From: Pseudobdellovibrionaceae bacterium
GTDB lineage: Bacteria; Bdellovibrionota; Bdellovibrionia; Bdellovibrionales; JAMPXM01
Direction of reading: 5' to 3'
Length of the DNA stretch: 64,000 nucleotides
NCBI GenBank assembly: GCA_947462815.1
Contig: CANHQR010000002.1
Location: 1-64,000 of the forward strand
Each line of letters opens with the position of its first letter. The stretch's first letter is position 1. A model generated the notes under the pieces. It saw only the letters and a program-made list of their open reading frames with translations, ran no database searches and was not told the origin of the DNA. The position numbers and the translations under genes are program-made. Below are positions 8,888 through 18,086 of this stretch, piece after piece.

Positions 8888-10879
8888 TTCCGGCTCACGC
8901 CAAAGCGCATCGATTTCTCCTAACTGGCCATGACGGATTCGCCCCCAACTGATGGGTGCCGCTTGTGCCAAACTGACATCCGCCACCCTCAGACCCAGGC
9001 GTCGCTCACCCTCTATGGTTTGAATTTGCTGGAGGGCGACTTCGCGTTCATTATCATCGATGCCATTGAGCCATTTCAGAACCCACTTGAAGATCTCGGG
9101 ACAACTCGCGTCCCACGGCATCCTTCGGCGAAATTGATCCAAGCAGACTTGAGGGCCGACAAAGCCCTGCCAGCCGCTCCACTGCAGCAGATACTGAAAT
9201 TGCGGCCAACTCTGCCTGAGTTCGTCCCACTCGTCTTGTGAAATGCGAGCGCGCTGAAGCGCTTCGGCTGTTCGCGAAGCCAATGAGTCAGGAAAAAACT
9301 GTTCCACTCTCCACCTGGCGGACCATCGAATCACAGCCTCCATGACGAGTTCATCACGAGTGACTTCCGGCACAGGCTGATAACCCCACATTGTCGCGAG
9401 CTCCGACAGGTCTTGAAACACTCTTCGATACTCGGCGGAGTTTCGAGGCAGAGGCTGACCTTCAAGAACGTCTGTTCGTGTTTCAAAAATCTTGGGACGC
9501 GTGTCATGGACGTAGAGATAGTACCCACGACGAATAGCAACTCGTGAACCAAAACTCACATCTTGATCGGGTCGAGCGGCCCGCAACCACCATGATCGCC
9601 AAGCGGATTCCGTCGCAATCGGTCGATCCATGACTGTTGCGGAGGCTGGTCGCGATGGGAGCCGATCCTTCGAACCTAAAGCTGATCGTAAAAGTGGAAT
9701 GAGAGATCGTGCTTCGTCAGATAAGCTTTCGTTCGATCGCTCTTTTTCGGACTGACCTTCGATCCATGCCTCCAAGGTGGGACCCAAATCCATCGTCGAG
9801 ATCGGCGACGACTCCAGAACGCTTTGTGGCACCCAGGCATGAGCAGGACGGCCCGGCTGAAGACGGGCCCGACTCTGCAGATGCTGCATCTCTTTTTCAG
9901 GTGGTTTAATCAGCAGCGCCACTTGTGAGCTTCGTCCAGAAACATCGTCTCTGGGCAATTGCCCTTCGATTTCAAGAAGCGGCCCCTGTAAGCCGACGAG
10001 AACTACTCTCGTTTGACTCCAAACCCCCTCATCATCCATCCAACGGAAAAGTCGCGCGAGCTGCTCGCTCAGCACATGAATTTGCTCTTCGCGTGTGCGA
10101 GCGCGCGCACGCCCAGCTTGGTCGTAGCTCTGATGCCAAGGAACTGCCGGATCGTGGAAGTAGAGTGTCAAAAAGAAGGGACGCCGCTGGCCCCAACCCG
10201 AACCCCCACCCGAGCCGGAAGTTGGCTTCCAACTTTTGGGTTCGTCCGACCATTCCTTGAGCCAGGCGACCGCTCGATCCACAATCACATCTGCAGACCG
10301 AACACTTCGCCACGGCTGCAATTCAATGGAATCATCAAAAACTTCGAAGCCTTGATTCAATCCCGTTCGTCGTAGAATCGGAGCACCACCCGAGATGAGA
10401 GCCGTCGCCCAGCCTCTCTCAAGAGCGCGCTCCGCCACAGTCTGCATTCGCGGAGACAGCCCGCCCTCCGGCCCACGTCCATGATGCCGATAGCCGGTGC
10501 GCCGCGGCGGCAAGCCGGTGAGAATCGAAGCGAGGGCCGGCCCAGAAAGCACCGAAGGCGTATAAGCGCGGGTGAACTGGACGGCCTCCCCACAGAGTCG
10601 CGCTACCGCCGACTCGCGAGCTTCGTTCTCCATGGCATCGAAGCGACACTCCAGATCTTGAGCGCCCAGCTGCTCAACAGCGATCAACAAAACTGAAGCG
10701 GGTCGCGAACTCGAACGCCAGAAGTCACAAGCGCTCGTGAACACGACCAACCCAAGCGCGAGAGCCACGCGCGCCCACCTCGAGGCTCGACGAACGCATA
10801 GAACTCGTCGCTTGCCGTCAATTCGTCGGCAAGGATGAATTTGCTTAAAATGGGGTCGCCAGCTCGTCTCGCAGCGCAT
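8819..10879 (-). CDS. Sulfatase/alkaline-phosphatase-superfamily-like exported protein (start uncertain)
   Basis: ALALGLVVFTSACDFWRSSSRPASVLLIAVEQLGAQDL...VQFTRAYTPSVLSGPALASILTGLPPRRTGYRHHG...RPFFLTLYFHDPAVPWHQSY resembles sulfatase family; N-terminal signal/lipobox-like TSAC. Track ORF extends to 11047 but overlaps the divergent gene; ATG at 10879 is the nearest in-frame alternative. Confidence 0.6.
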   Translation of the reverse strand: MRCETSWRPHFKQIHPCRRIDGKRRVLCVRRASRWARVALALGLVVFTSACDFWRSSSRPASVLLIAVEQLGAQDLECRFDAMENEARESAVARLCGEAVQFTRAYTPSVLSGPALASILTGLPPRRTGYRHHGRGPEGGLSPRMQTVAERALERGWATALISGGAPILRRTGLNQGFEVFDDSIELQPWRSVRSADVIVDRAVAWLKEWSDEPKSWKPTSGSGGGSGWGQRRPFFLTLYFHDPAVPWHQSYDQAGRARARTREEQIHVLSEQLARLFRWMDDEGVWSQTRVVLVGLQGPLLEIEGQLPRDDVSGRSSQVALLIKPPEKEMQHLQSRARLQPGRPAHAWVPQSVLESSPISTMDLGPTLEAWIEGQSEKERSNESLSDEARSLIPLLRSALGSKDRLPSRPASATVMDRPIATESAWRSWWLRAARPDQDVSFGSRVAIRRGYYLYVHDTRPKIFETRTDVLEGQPLPRNSAEYRRVFQDLSELATMWGYQPVPEVTRDELVMEAVIRWSARWRVEQFFPDSLASRTAEALQRARISQDEWDELRQSWPQFQYLLQWSGWQGFVGPQVCLDQFRRRMPWDASCPEIFKWVLKWLNGIDDNEREVALQQIQTIEGERRLGLRVADVSLAQAAPISWGRIRHGQLGEIDALWREPELASLRIQLERRWLRSAQASNVK

Positions 10880-10931
10880 GAGCTGGAATGTTACCTTGAC
10901 CCCCTCCGAGCCTCTAGAAATAATTTCCGCT

Positions 10932-11585
10932 ATGGCACTTACAGAAAAGCTCTTCCTCGTCGCACAACCCGCCGCAACTGCAATTCTATGGGGCCTTCTC
11001 GCGGTCAGCGTGATCAGCCTAGGACTCATCATTGAACGATGGATCACCTTGCGCGCTGTTGCTCAGCGCGGGTTCAAGAATCGTCAACGTATGCGCGAAG
11101 CCCTGCAAAGCTACAATCTGAGTGAGATTGAAGAGCTCGCACGGGACAAAGACTCGTTGGAAGGTCGAGCTTTGGCCTACGGACTTCGTCACGTCAAAGA
11201 GAGCGGCACCAAAGGCCTCGACCAGATCTTCAACTCGTTTGCCCTGCTGGAGCGCCCGCAGTTGGAACGCAGCCTCAACTTCTTAGCTACGGTCGGCTCG
11301 AATGCTCCTTTCGTTGGACTACTGGGAACGGTTCTCGGAATTATGAAAGCCTTTAAAGACCTTTCCGCCAATGCGTCAGCCGGCAACGAGGCGGTGATGG
11401 CGGGAATTTCCGAAGCGCTTGTGGCAACGGCCATCGGTCTTCTCGTCGCGATCCCCGCGGTGATTGCCTATAACGCGTTTCAACGCCAGGTGCGACAAGC
11501 TCTGCAAGGTATCGAGATCGTACGCGAGCTCTGCACGGCCTACGCCGCTACGGATCGTTCGACTTCACCTACAAAGAAAGCCTGA
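10932..11585 (+). CDS. MotA/TolQ/ExbB proton channel family protein
   Basis: ATG at 10932; LERSLNFLATVGSNAPFVGLLGTVLGIMKAFKDL...GISEALVATAIGLLVAIPAVIAYNAF. Confidence 0.88.
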   Translation: MALTEKLFLVAQPAATAILWGLLAVSVISLGLIIERWITLRAVAQRGFKNRQRMREALQSYNLSEIEELARDKDSLEGRALAYGLRHVKESGTKGLDQIFNSFALLERPQLERSLNFLATVGSNAPFVGLLGTVLGIMKAFKDLSANASAGNEAVMAGISEALVATAIGLLVAIPAVIAYNAFQRQVRQALQGIEIVRELCTAYAATDRSTSPTKKA

Positions 11586-11591
11586 GACAAT

Positions 11592-12038
11592 ATGGCGGGC
11601 GGAATTCAAAACAACGACGATGAACCGATTTCCGCGATCAACGTCGTCCCTTTGGTCGACATCATTTTGGTCGTTCTGATCATCTTCATGGTCACCGCAC
11701 CGCTGGTGCTGAAGCCCGTGATCGACATCAATCTGCCGAAGTCGGCGAGTGGCGAAGAGGCCCCTCCGGCTCCTCTCACTGTAGCGATCGGCAAAGACGG
11801 CAGTCTCGCCGTCAACGGCGAGGCCGCCACCACCGAGAGCCTTGCAGTCCGCGCGACGGCTCTTGTGCGCGAAAAGCCTGATACCGCGGCCATTCTCCAA
11901 GCCGACAAGTCGGTCACGCTGGAACTGCTCACAGCCGTGATTGACGTGATCAAAGCCTCTGGAATTAAAAAAGTAGCTTTCAGCACGGATAAGTCCGCCA
12001 CCACGACAGCACCCGTTGCACCGCCCGCGACTCGCTGA
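11592..12038 (+). CDS. ExbD/TolR family protein
   Basis: ISAINVVPLVDIILVVLIIFMVTAPL with TM aspartate; adjacent to ExbB. Confidence 0.88.
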   Translation: MAGGIQNNDDEPISAINVVPLVDIILVVLIIFMVTAPLVLKPVIDINLPKSASGEEAPPAPLTVAIGKDGSLAVNGEAATTESLAVRATALVREKPDTAAILQADKSVTLELLTAVIDVIKASGIKKVAFSTDKSATTTAPVAPPATR

Positions 12039-12056
12039 TTTTATCTACAAAATTTT

Positions 12057-13820
12057 CTAGTTGCCCGTCGGCGGCACACGACTTTGTGAGCCAACGCTAT
12101 AGCGTCGATAGAGCGCCGAGTTTAGATCCAAGCCCGAATCAGCCGACTTCACCTTTTGAAAGTGATAGCGCAATTCACCCGGAGCGTTCGGATCTTTCTC
12201 TGGCGCTTGCACGAAGTAGAAGAGCAGCGTGTTCTCTTCGGCATCGTGAACAAGATCCGCGCGTCCCATCGCACCTGCGAAGGTCAGCGGAAGCGTCTTA
12301 TACACGGAAATATTCGAGATCTGAAAATCGCCACAATGTTGACCTGTGTCGGTGTCAACGTAGGGACGCCAGAACCGCTGATAGGCCGCAGCCGCTTTCG
12401 GGCTACGCCAGTTTCGATACTCCAAGAAAATTTCGTCCAAACGATATCCATCAAAGAGATAAGCGCGATTTCCGTGATCCAAGCCGCCCGATTTGTTACG
12501 AGTCATAAAGAACTCAAAAGAATCGATGAAGCCATCCCCGTCCGCATCAAAGTTGAAGGGATCGGAGTCGACTCCCATCTTATCTGTCCAATTGCCAGTC
12601 GGACCCGCGGGAGTACCATTACGCATGAATCGTTCCTCGCAAAGATTCAACAGGTCATGGTCCTCATCTGTGGTGTCGATGCAGGAGTTATCCAGCATTT
12701 CGTTGAATACGATAAATCGATAGAAGAAAGCATCCGAGTAAACGGGATGGAAGGAATTACGCTTTTGGGGATCAAAGGTCTTTCCCAGCGTTCCAAGATT
12801 CATACGACCGCGTTTTGAGAGCTCCTTTTCGAACTCGGTGTTGTATCGAATCTCGTCCCGGTCACACAAACCATCCGAATCGGAGTCCACCCCCATTGCT
12901 CCATCATCACAAGGGGCTGCGTTCAAATTGGCGACAACGAACTCTTTGATTCGCCAAGGCTCCGAGGATGTCACGCCAATCAGTTCATCCAGAGGAATTC
13001 GCCCGTCCACATTGGTATCGAGAAATTTTCCTAAGCCGGTCATAGCCATGCTTCGCAGTCGATTCGCGGCTGTCGGGTTGTCGGGGCCATAATAGACCGT
13101 CGAGAAGGTGGAGCGAGCGACCGTAACTAGGTCGGCGATATCGCGGTAGATCGCGGTATCGTCAGGAGGGCTGCCGTAATCTGTGGGCTCACCATCGGTG
13201 ATCATCACGATCAAGTAGCTGGAGTTCTGGCCTGGATTGTCCATCATGTCTTTCACAATCGCCGACCGAGTCATTTGAATGGCGGTCTTGTACGGCGTCG
13301 CGCCGTTGTCGCCATCCGTTCGCAATCGATCAAGAGCCGCCTGAAACAGCGTTTGGTCGGGCGAAAATATCGCACTCTGATCTGACCCATCGTTGATGTA
13401 AGCCAAGGACTGGTTGCCATTGAAGGCCACAAATCCCCAAGACACGTTCGGGTTGTTCTTATGAATATCCCAGAACGCTCGGATCGTGTCGTGACGGTAA
13501 GTTTTTTGAGGATCCGTCGTGCCGTTCGAACCTGACTTATCAACTAAGAACATCACTTTGGTGTACGAGCTCTGCATGTCAGGCGGATCTGCACAGATTT
13601 TTCCAGCTGACGTTTTTTCCACGGCTTTTTCGATAATTTTGAGCCGGGCATTATCGCAATTCTGAAATGCACCAATCAAAACCGCGGCGGCCATGAGGAG
13701 CCCCGCAATCGCTCGCCCATCGACTTTGGGTTTGCCCGTGAGGCCAATCCATACGCCAAAGAAGGACCTCAGTCCTTCCCGGACGTTCCGAATTGAACCC
13801 AGTGACTTCTTCGATCCCAT
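12057..13820 (-). CDS. VWA-domain exported protein with Ca2+-binding-like loops
   Basis: MIDAS-like VMFLVDKSGSNG...; SYLIVMITDGEPTDYG; acidic loops DSDSDGLCDRDEI and DADGDGFIDSFEF. ATG at 13820 is preceded by GAGGGGG Shine-Dalgarno-like sequence (preferred to 13835). Confidence 0.75.
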   Translation of the reverse strand: MGSKKSLGSIRNVREGLRSFFGVWIGLTGKPKVDGRAIAGLLMAAAVLIGAFQNCDNARLKIIEKAVEKTSAGKICADPPDMQSSYTKVMFLVDKSGSNGTTDPQKTYRHDTIRAFWDIHKNNPNVSWGFVAFNGNQSLAYINDGSDQSAIFSPDQTLFQAALDRLRTDGDNGATPYKTAIQMTRSAIVKDMMDNPGQNSSYLIVMITDGEPTDYGSPPDDTAIYRDIADLVTVARSTFSTVYYGPDNPTAANRLRSMAMTGLGKFLDTNVDGRIPLDELIGVTSSEPWRIKEFVVANLNAAPCDDGAMGVDSDSDGLCDRDEIRYNTEFEKELSKRGRMNLGTLGKTFDPQKRNSFHPVYSDAFFYRFIVFNEMLDNSCIDTTDEDHDLLNLCEERFMRNGTPAGPTGNWTDKMGVDSDPFNFDADGDGFIDSFEFFMTRNKSGGLDHGNRAYLFDGYRLDEIFLEYRNWRSPKAAAAYQRFWRPYVDTDTGQHCGDFQISNISVYKTLPLTFAGAMGRADLVHDAEENTLLFYFVQAPEKDPNAPGELRYHFQKVKSADSGLDLNSALYRRYSVGSQSRVPPTGN

Positions 13821-13841
13821 GGATCGCCCCCTCAAGTCTTC

Positions 13842-13864
13842 GAGCGTCTCAAAATGAGGCGCTC
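13842..13864. promoter_or_regulatory. Inverted repeat GAGCGTCTC-aaaat-GAGGCGCTC in the leader of the VWA gene
   Basis: Read directly; 9-bp arms with one mismatch/wobble, about 21 bp upstream of ATG at 13820. Confidence 0.6.
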
Positions 13865-14210
13865 ACCCCACTCCCAAAATCTCAGTCTCTCGCGAATGCC
13901 TTACAAATCCCCCTGATGAGCCCCTAAAAAACCCATCTGGCCGACGCACTGATACTCAAGCCCTACTTAGGTTCTATTCAAGCGCGAGGCCATGCGACAG
14001 CCGCTCAAATCGAAAACAATTGTTTATCCCTTTCGCAATTGCTCACAACTTTGTCGGCACATGAGACAGTGTCTCACAAAAGAAATCGTCGATTCCACTG
14101 CTCCTGATCGCCGCCTCAAATTTCACAGTTGACCTGCCATCCGGCCTCTATTCTCTTCGACAAAATGCCGAAGAATCTGATGAGTTGCGATCACTTCGAC
14201 CGGTTTGTGT

Positions 14211-14233
14211 GAGCGTCTCGAACTGAGACGCTC
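14211..14233. promoter_or_regulatory. Inverted repeat GAGCGTCTC-gaact-GAGACGCTC in the leader of the 14272 gene
   Basis: Perfect 9-bp arms, 5-bp spacer, about 38 bp upstream of ATG at 14272; same left arm as 13842-13850. Confidence 0.6.
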
Positions 14234-14271
14234 TTTCCCCCATCAAGTGATATTCGGGGAAGTCTGATGAA

Positions 14272-14664
14272 ATGAGTGAGCATATGACTTTGGCGCATCA
14301 AAGACCCAAGCGACGAATGACTGACTGCTCGCTCAGTCCGATGGGCTTCGCATTTTCTTTTTGCATCGGAGCGATGATCGCACTTTTGCTGACCTTGACC
14401 GACAGCTCGACCGCCTCCGCACAGTCGCGAGTTGACCTTGAAGATCTCGATGTCAAAGGCGAGCTTCTGAACGACAATAGATTGCGAATGACAGCGCGCG
14501 ACTCGGTCGACGTCGGCGATCGTATTCACTATCGAAAAGATTTTCGTCCTGAGATCGTCGACGGTTTGGACTTGAGAATTCCGGCCTCTGAAACCGAGCA
14601 GTTGAAATCAAGCGGAAGATCTTCCGACGAATTTTCGAATTCCAGTCTTGAGGCCAAACCATGA
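14272..14664 (+). CDS. Small exported protein of unknown function
   Basis: Signal-peptide-like FAFSFCIGAMIALLLTLTDSSTASAQ; stop overlaps the ATG of the next gene. Confidence 0.6.
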   Translation: MSEHMTLAHQRPKRRMTDCSLSPMGFAFSFCIGAMIALLLTLTDSSTASAQSRVDLEDLDVKGELLNDNRLRMTARDSVDVGDRIHYRKDFRPEIVDGLDLRIPASETEQLKSSGRSSDEFSNSSLEAKP

Positions 14665-16787
14665 GAGGTGGCGGCGCAGCTCGGCCTCAGCATCCTCCGC
14701 CGCATCCTCCGGGGCATCCTCCGGGGCAACAACCTAACCAAGGTCCAGAGGTTCTCTCCGAGTCTGTCGAAATCGAGATAGTTCGCGACGGGCAAGCCTT
14801 GATGACACAGATCTTCACTCATTCGCCCATTCGCTTTGGTCGAATTCTCGACAATGACGTGGTCTTGCCCTTTGATTCGATTTCACGGAATCATTGCGAA
14901 CTCGTGTTTCGCGAAGGCGCATGGTGGTTGATCGACCTCAAGAGTCTCAACGGCGTCAAGGTCGGAGACGAACGTGTTCAGGCCTATCGCTTTGGCTCAG
15001 AAGGCACGTTCATTCTCAAGCCGCTTGAGATTCGTCTTCGTCGTGTGCAGCGGAACTTGAGTTCTGAAAATGTCACTCAATCCGGACTCCCCATTCTCGG
15101 CGACGATGATCTCACCCCTGTGCAAGAGGCACCGGCAAGCTCGCATCCGCCTCGAAACGCTCCCAATCCCATGCGTGCGGTTTCAACTCCTTCCGATGGG
15201 TCACCAAGGCCTATGCCCGAACATCAGCTGCCGGATCCAGAAAAATCGGCTAGAAAGTCTCTGGTCAACATCGACTCTTTGATGCTGCTCTCGCGCACCC
15301 ATCCTCTCATCGACAAATCCAAGCATCGAGCCCTTCAGGTTGTCGTTTTCTGGCACGACATCATGATTGCGAGCACCGAGTTTCTTCCGGACGAAGAAAT
15401 CGAGGTTTATCTGTCTGATTCGCAAGACGTGCCCATCCGTTTTGGACAGGTGGGAGATCAGCAAGCGGATCTCAAAATGCCGCGAGGCTTTGAGCTCGCC
15501 GCACGAAATGCCCAGTCGCTCAAGCTCACTCACTTTTCGCACATATTGGCCAATGGGCCTTCGAACCTGAGTGTGCTGTTCCGATTTGTTCCGACCTCCC
15601 GAGTGCACCGAGAAGGCGTCATTCCCATCATCGAAGATGCATTGATCGATCCGCTCGTGCTCTCCGGTGCGATTCATGGCTCGATTGCGATCGCGAGCTT
15701 TACGATGGTTCAAACACCTCGCGCAGATCTGACGAAAGAACCGGTACGTCTTGCTAAGATCGTGCAAGCCACTCCTCCACCGGCCTCCGCCGCTCCCACA
15801 CCCGTTCCGACACCCACACCCTTCGTGGCCGAGGCCACGCCGATTCCGACACCAATACCCACTCCGCTTCAGTCTCAAGCTACACCCCGACCTCAGCCGA
15901 CGCCACTTCGCGTGACGCAGGCGACGCCGCCGCCGAGGCCCACAACCCGCAAAGAACTTCCCAAACGTCAAGAACCGCCTCGGGTGGCGAAGCGAGTGGA
16001 TGAAGTCAAGGCCGAGCCCGCTCCTCAAAGCGAAAAACCAAATCTCACAGCTGCGAAACCTGCCAAGGAGAATCCACCACCTGCCGGTCCAAAATCGGAA
16101 CAACCCGTGACTCAGGTGAATCAGCAAGCTGTCGACGCCAAGCCCTTTGAGGCGACAAGTGTCGGCGCTCTGAAAACACTGTCTCTTCTGTCGTCAGGTG
16201 CGCCTCCGACGACAGGTGCTTCAACAATCGTGGTACGCAAGGGTCCACAACCCAGTGGCCCGCTCGGCGGAGGAGGCGGAGGCTCAGGCGGAGGTGGCAC
16301 AACAGCCATCATGAATAATCTTCCGGCCACGAAGGGCGGCGATCCAAGTGGCGCTGAAGGCGGTATGGCCTTAGCCGTCTCATCGGGTGGCGCCGGCTAT
16401 GGCACCAAGGGATACACAGGCAAAGCGGGTACGCGTGGCATCAAGGGCTCAGTGATCGGCGGAGCGACTTTCACGAACATTTCAAAACAAGAAGGTCTGA
16501 CACGAGAACAGGTCATGAAGGTCGTGCAGAAACATCACGCGCAGATTCAACAATGCTACGAGCGAAGTCTCTTGGATGACCCCGCACTCGCGGGTCGTGC
16601 GGAATTTGAATGGGGGATCAATCCACAAGGTAGCGTAGAAGGTGTTTCCGTAAAGGAGTCAACTCTTCGCAACGGTGAGAAGCTCCTCAACTGTGTCAAA
16701 GGCGTATTCAGGCGAATGAAATTCCCGGCGGCGACCAACGGTGCCTCGACAACCCCGACCATAGGCTTGCCCTTCGGTCGTCTCTAA
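14661..16787 (+). CDS. FHA domain protein with proline-rich linker and AgmX/PglI-type (TonB-like) C-terminus; GltG-like candidate
   Basis: FHA: IRFGRILDNDVVLPFDSISRNHCELVFREGAWWLIDLKSLNGVKVGD; Pro/Thr-rich linker; C-term EQVMKVVQKHHAQIQQCYERSLLDDPALAGRAEFEWGINPQGSVEGVSVKESTLRNGEKLLNCVKGVFRRMKFPAA. Confidence 0.78.
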   Translation: MRGGGAARPQHPPPHPPGHPPGQQPNQGPEVLSESVEIEIVRDGQALMTQIFTHSPIRFGRILDNDVVLPFDSISRNHCELVFREGAWWLIDLKSLNGVKVGDERVQAYRFGSEGTFILKPLEIRLRRVQRNLSSENVTQSGLPILGDDDLTPVQEAPASSHPPRNAPNPMRAVSTPSDGSPRPMPEHQLPDPEKSARKSLVNIDSLMLLSRTHPLIDKSKHRALQVVVFWHDIMIASTEFLPDEEIEVYLSDSQDVPIRFGQVGDQQADLKMPRGFELAARNAQSLKLTHFSHILANGPSNLSVLFRFVPTSRVHREGVIPIIEDALIDPLVLSGAIHGSIAIASFTMVQTPRADLTKEPVRLAKIVQATPPPASAAPTPVPTPTPFVAEATPIPTPIPTPLQSQATPRPQPTPLRVTQATPPPRPTTRKELPKRQEPPRVAKRVDEVKAEPAPQSEKPNLTAAKPAKENPPPAGPKSEQPVTQVNQQAVDAKPFEATSVGALKTLSLLSSGAPPTTGASTIVVRKGPQPSGPLGGGGGGSGGGGTTAIMNNLPATKGGDPSGAEGGMALAVSSGGAGYGTKGYTGKAGTRGIKGSVIGGATFTNISKQEGLTREQVMKVVQKHHAQIQQCYERSLLDDPALAGRAEFEWGINPQGSVEGVSVKESTLRNGEKLLNCVKGVFRRMKFPAATNGASTTPTIGLPFGRL
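14690..14728 (+). repeat. Short in-frame tandem repeat GCATCCTCCGSS encoding HPPPHPPGHPPG
   Basis: Three consecutive copies gcatcctccgcc / gcatcctccggg / gcatcctccggg. Confidence 0.85.
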
Positions 16788-16912
16788 ATTCACAAGTGAA
16801 TCGCCTGCTCTCGTCTGTAATACTGGGCCGTGAGTCCGGCAAAACTCGAGTTTGATGATTTCAATGATCACAAATCGAAAGCTTGAACTCGCTGTGAAGA
16901 CAGGAGCCCAAC

Positions 16913-17557
16913 ATGGTACTTCAGCAGTTCTTCCTCAACTTCAAGAACGATATCTTCATGTGGCCGATTTTTATCACTAGCCTCTTTGGCCTCGCTCTTG
17001 TCGTTGAACGTGTTCGCTACCTTCGTCAGGCCTCTTCCGTTCAAAAAGAAGAGTTTCTCAATCAATTGAATCAGCTCGTTCTACAAGGCAATCTCGAACG
17101 ATGCATCGCTCTCTGTAATCAAAACCAAACACCTCTCACAAAAATCGTTCGCGCTGGTCTGATGGCGATCGCTTCAAGAAAGTCCGTCGACGAGGTCCAA
17201 ACAGCTATGGATGCCGTCGCACTTCGCGAAATACCTAAAATTGAAAAGCGCACCAGTATGCTGGCGATGCTATCCAACATGGCCACACTTCTGGGACTGC
17301 TTGGAACTATCTTCGGTATGATCGGCGCCTTCGCCGCAGTCGCTAACGTAGCCGCCAGCGAAAAGGCCGCTCGTCTTGCCGCCGAAATCGCCAAGGCCAT
17401 GAATTGTACGGCGTTTGGTCTACTCGTTGCCATTCCTCTTCTCGGCGCTTACGGCTGGCTCCAAAGTAAGGGAACAGAGCTCATCGACGACGTTCATGAA
17501 GCGGCCGTCGCGACTCTCAACTTCATCATTTCTAACCGAGACAAATTCGCGCGCTGA
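16913..17557 (+). CDS. MotA/TolQ/ExbB proton channel family protein (AglR-like candidate)
   Basis: MLAMLSNMATLLGLLGTIFGMIGAFAAV...IAKAMNCTAFGLLVAIPLLGAYGWL. Confidence 0.87.
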   Translation: MVLQQFFLNFKNDIFMWPIFITSLFGLALVVERVRYLRQASSVQKEEFLNQLNQLVLQGNLERCIALCNQNQTPLTKIVRAGLMAIASRKSVDEVQTAMDAVALREIPKIEKRTSMLAMLSNMATLLGLLGTIFGMIGAFAAVANVAASEKAARLAAEIAKAMNCTAFGLLVAIPLLGAYGWLQSKGTELIDDVHEAAVATLNFIISNRDKFAR

Positions 17558-17566
17558 GGAGTTCAT

Positions 17567-18043
17567 GTGGGCGGAGGTTCAGTTCCAGGCGGAGGAGGAA
17601 AGTCCGCCAACTTTGAACTCAACTTGGTTCCATTTATCGATCTATTTTCGACGCTGATCTGCTTTTTGCTCATCACTGCAGCCTGGAATAATCTCGAGGC
17701 CGTTAATGCCGGAGCCCCTCCCAAGTCCGTGGATCAACGAGACCAAAACGACGTTCCCCCAGAACCGCCTCCCGACAAACCCAAGGTGACCTTGTCTGTA
17801 ACGCTACATCCCGATCGTCTTGAGGTTGCTGAGGACAATGAGACTCGCCCGCTTCCCCATCGCGCGGGTAACCCCGACTATGCTGGGCTCACGGAGACGT
17901 TGCGCAACTGGCGGGCGAAGTATCCGAATCGACAAGATGTCGTGCTCGCCTCCGACAATCGAGCACCCTACAAGCATCTCGTGAAGCTGATGGATGTGTT
18001 CATTGACGAAAAGTTTCCCGAGGTCAGCATCACGCTGAACTGA
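17567..18043 (+). CDS. ExbD/TolR family protein (AglQ/AglS-like candidate)
   Basis: GTG start; FELNLVPFIDLFSTLICFLLITAAW with TM Asp. Confidence 0.82.
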   Translation: MGGGSVPGGGGKSANFELNLVPFIDLFSTLICFLLITAAWNNLEAVNAGAPPKSVDQRDQNDVPPEPPPDKPKVTLSVTLHPDRLEVAEDNETRPLPHRAGNPDYAGLTETLRNWRAKYPNRQDVVLASDNRAPYKHLVKLMDVFIDEKFPEVSITLN

Positions 18044-18086
18044 TCTCGGGGACTTACGGAACGCACTTCGAAGAAGGAATGTCACA

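Noticed and set aside
15780-15960. Repeat-like Pro/Thr-rich DNA considered as a possible CRISPR or intergenic repeat
   Set aside because: It is in-frame coding for a PTPxP linker, with imperfect units and no spacer structure.
15201-16127. 308-aa minus ORF antisense to the FHA/AgmX protein
   Set aside because: Arg/Gly-rich artefact opposite the Pro/Thr-rich linker; the plus frame has clear FHA and C-terminal motifs.
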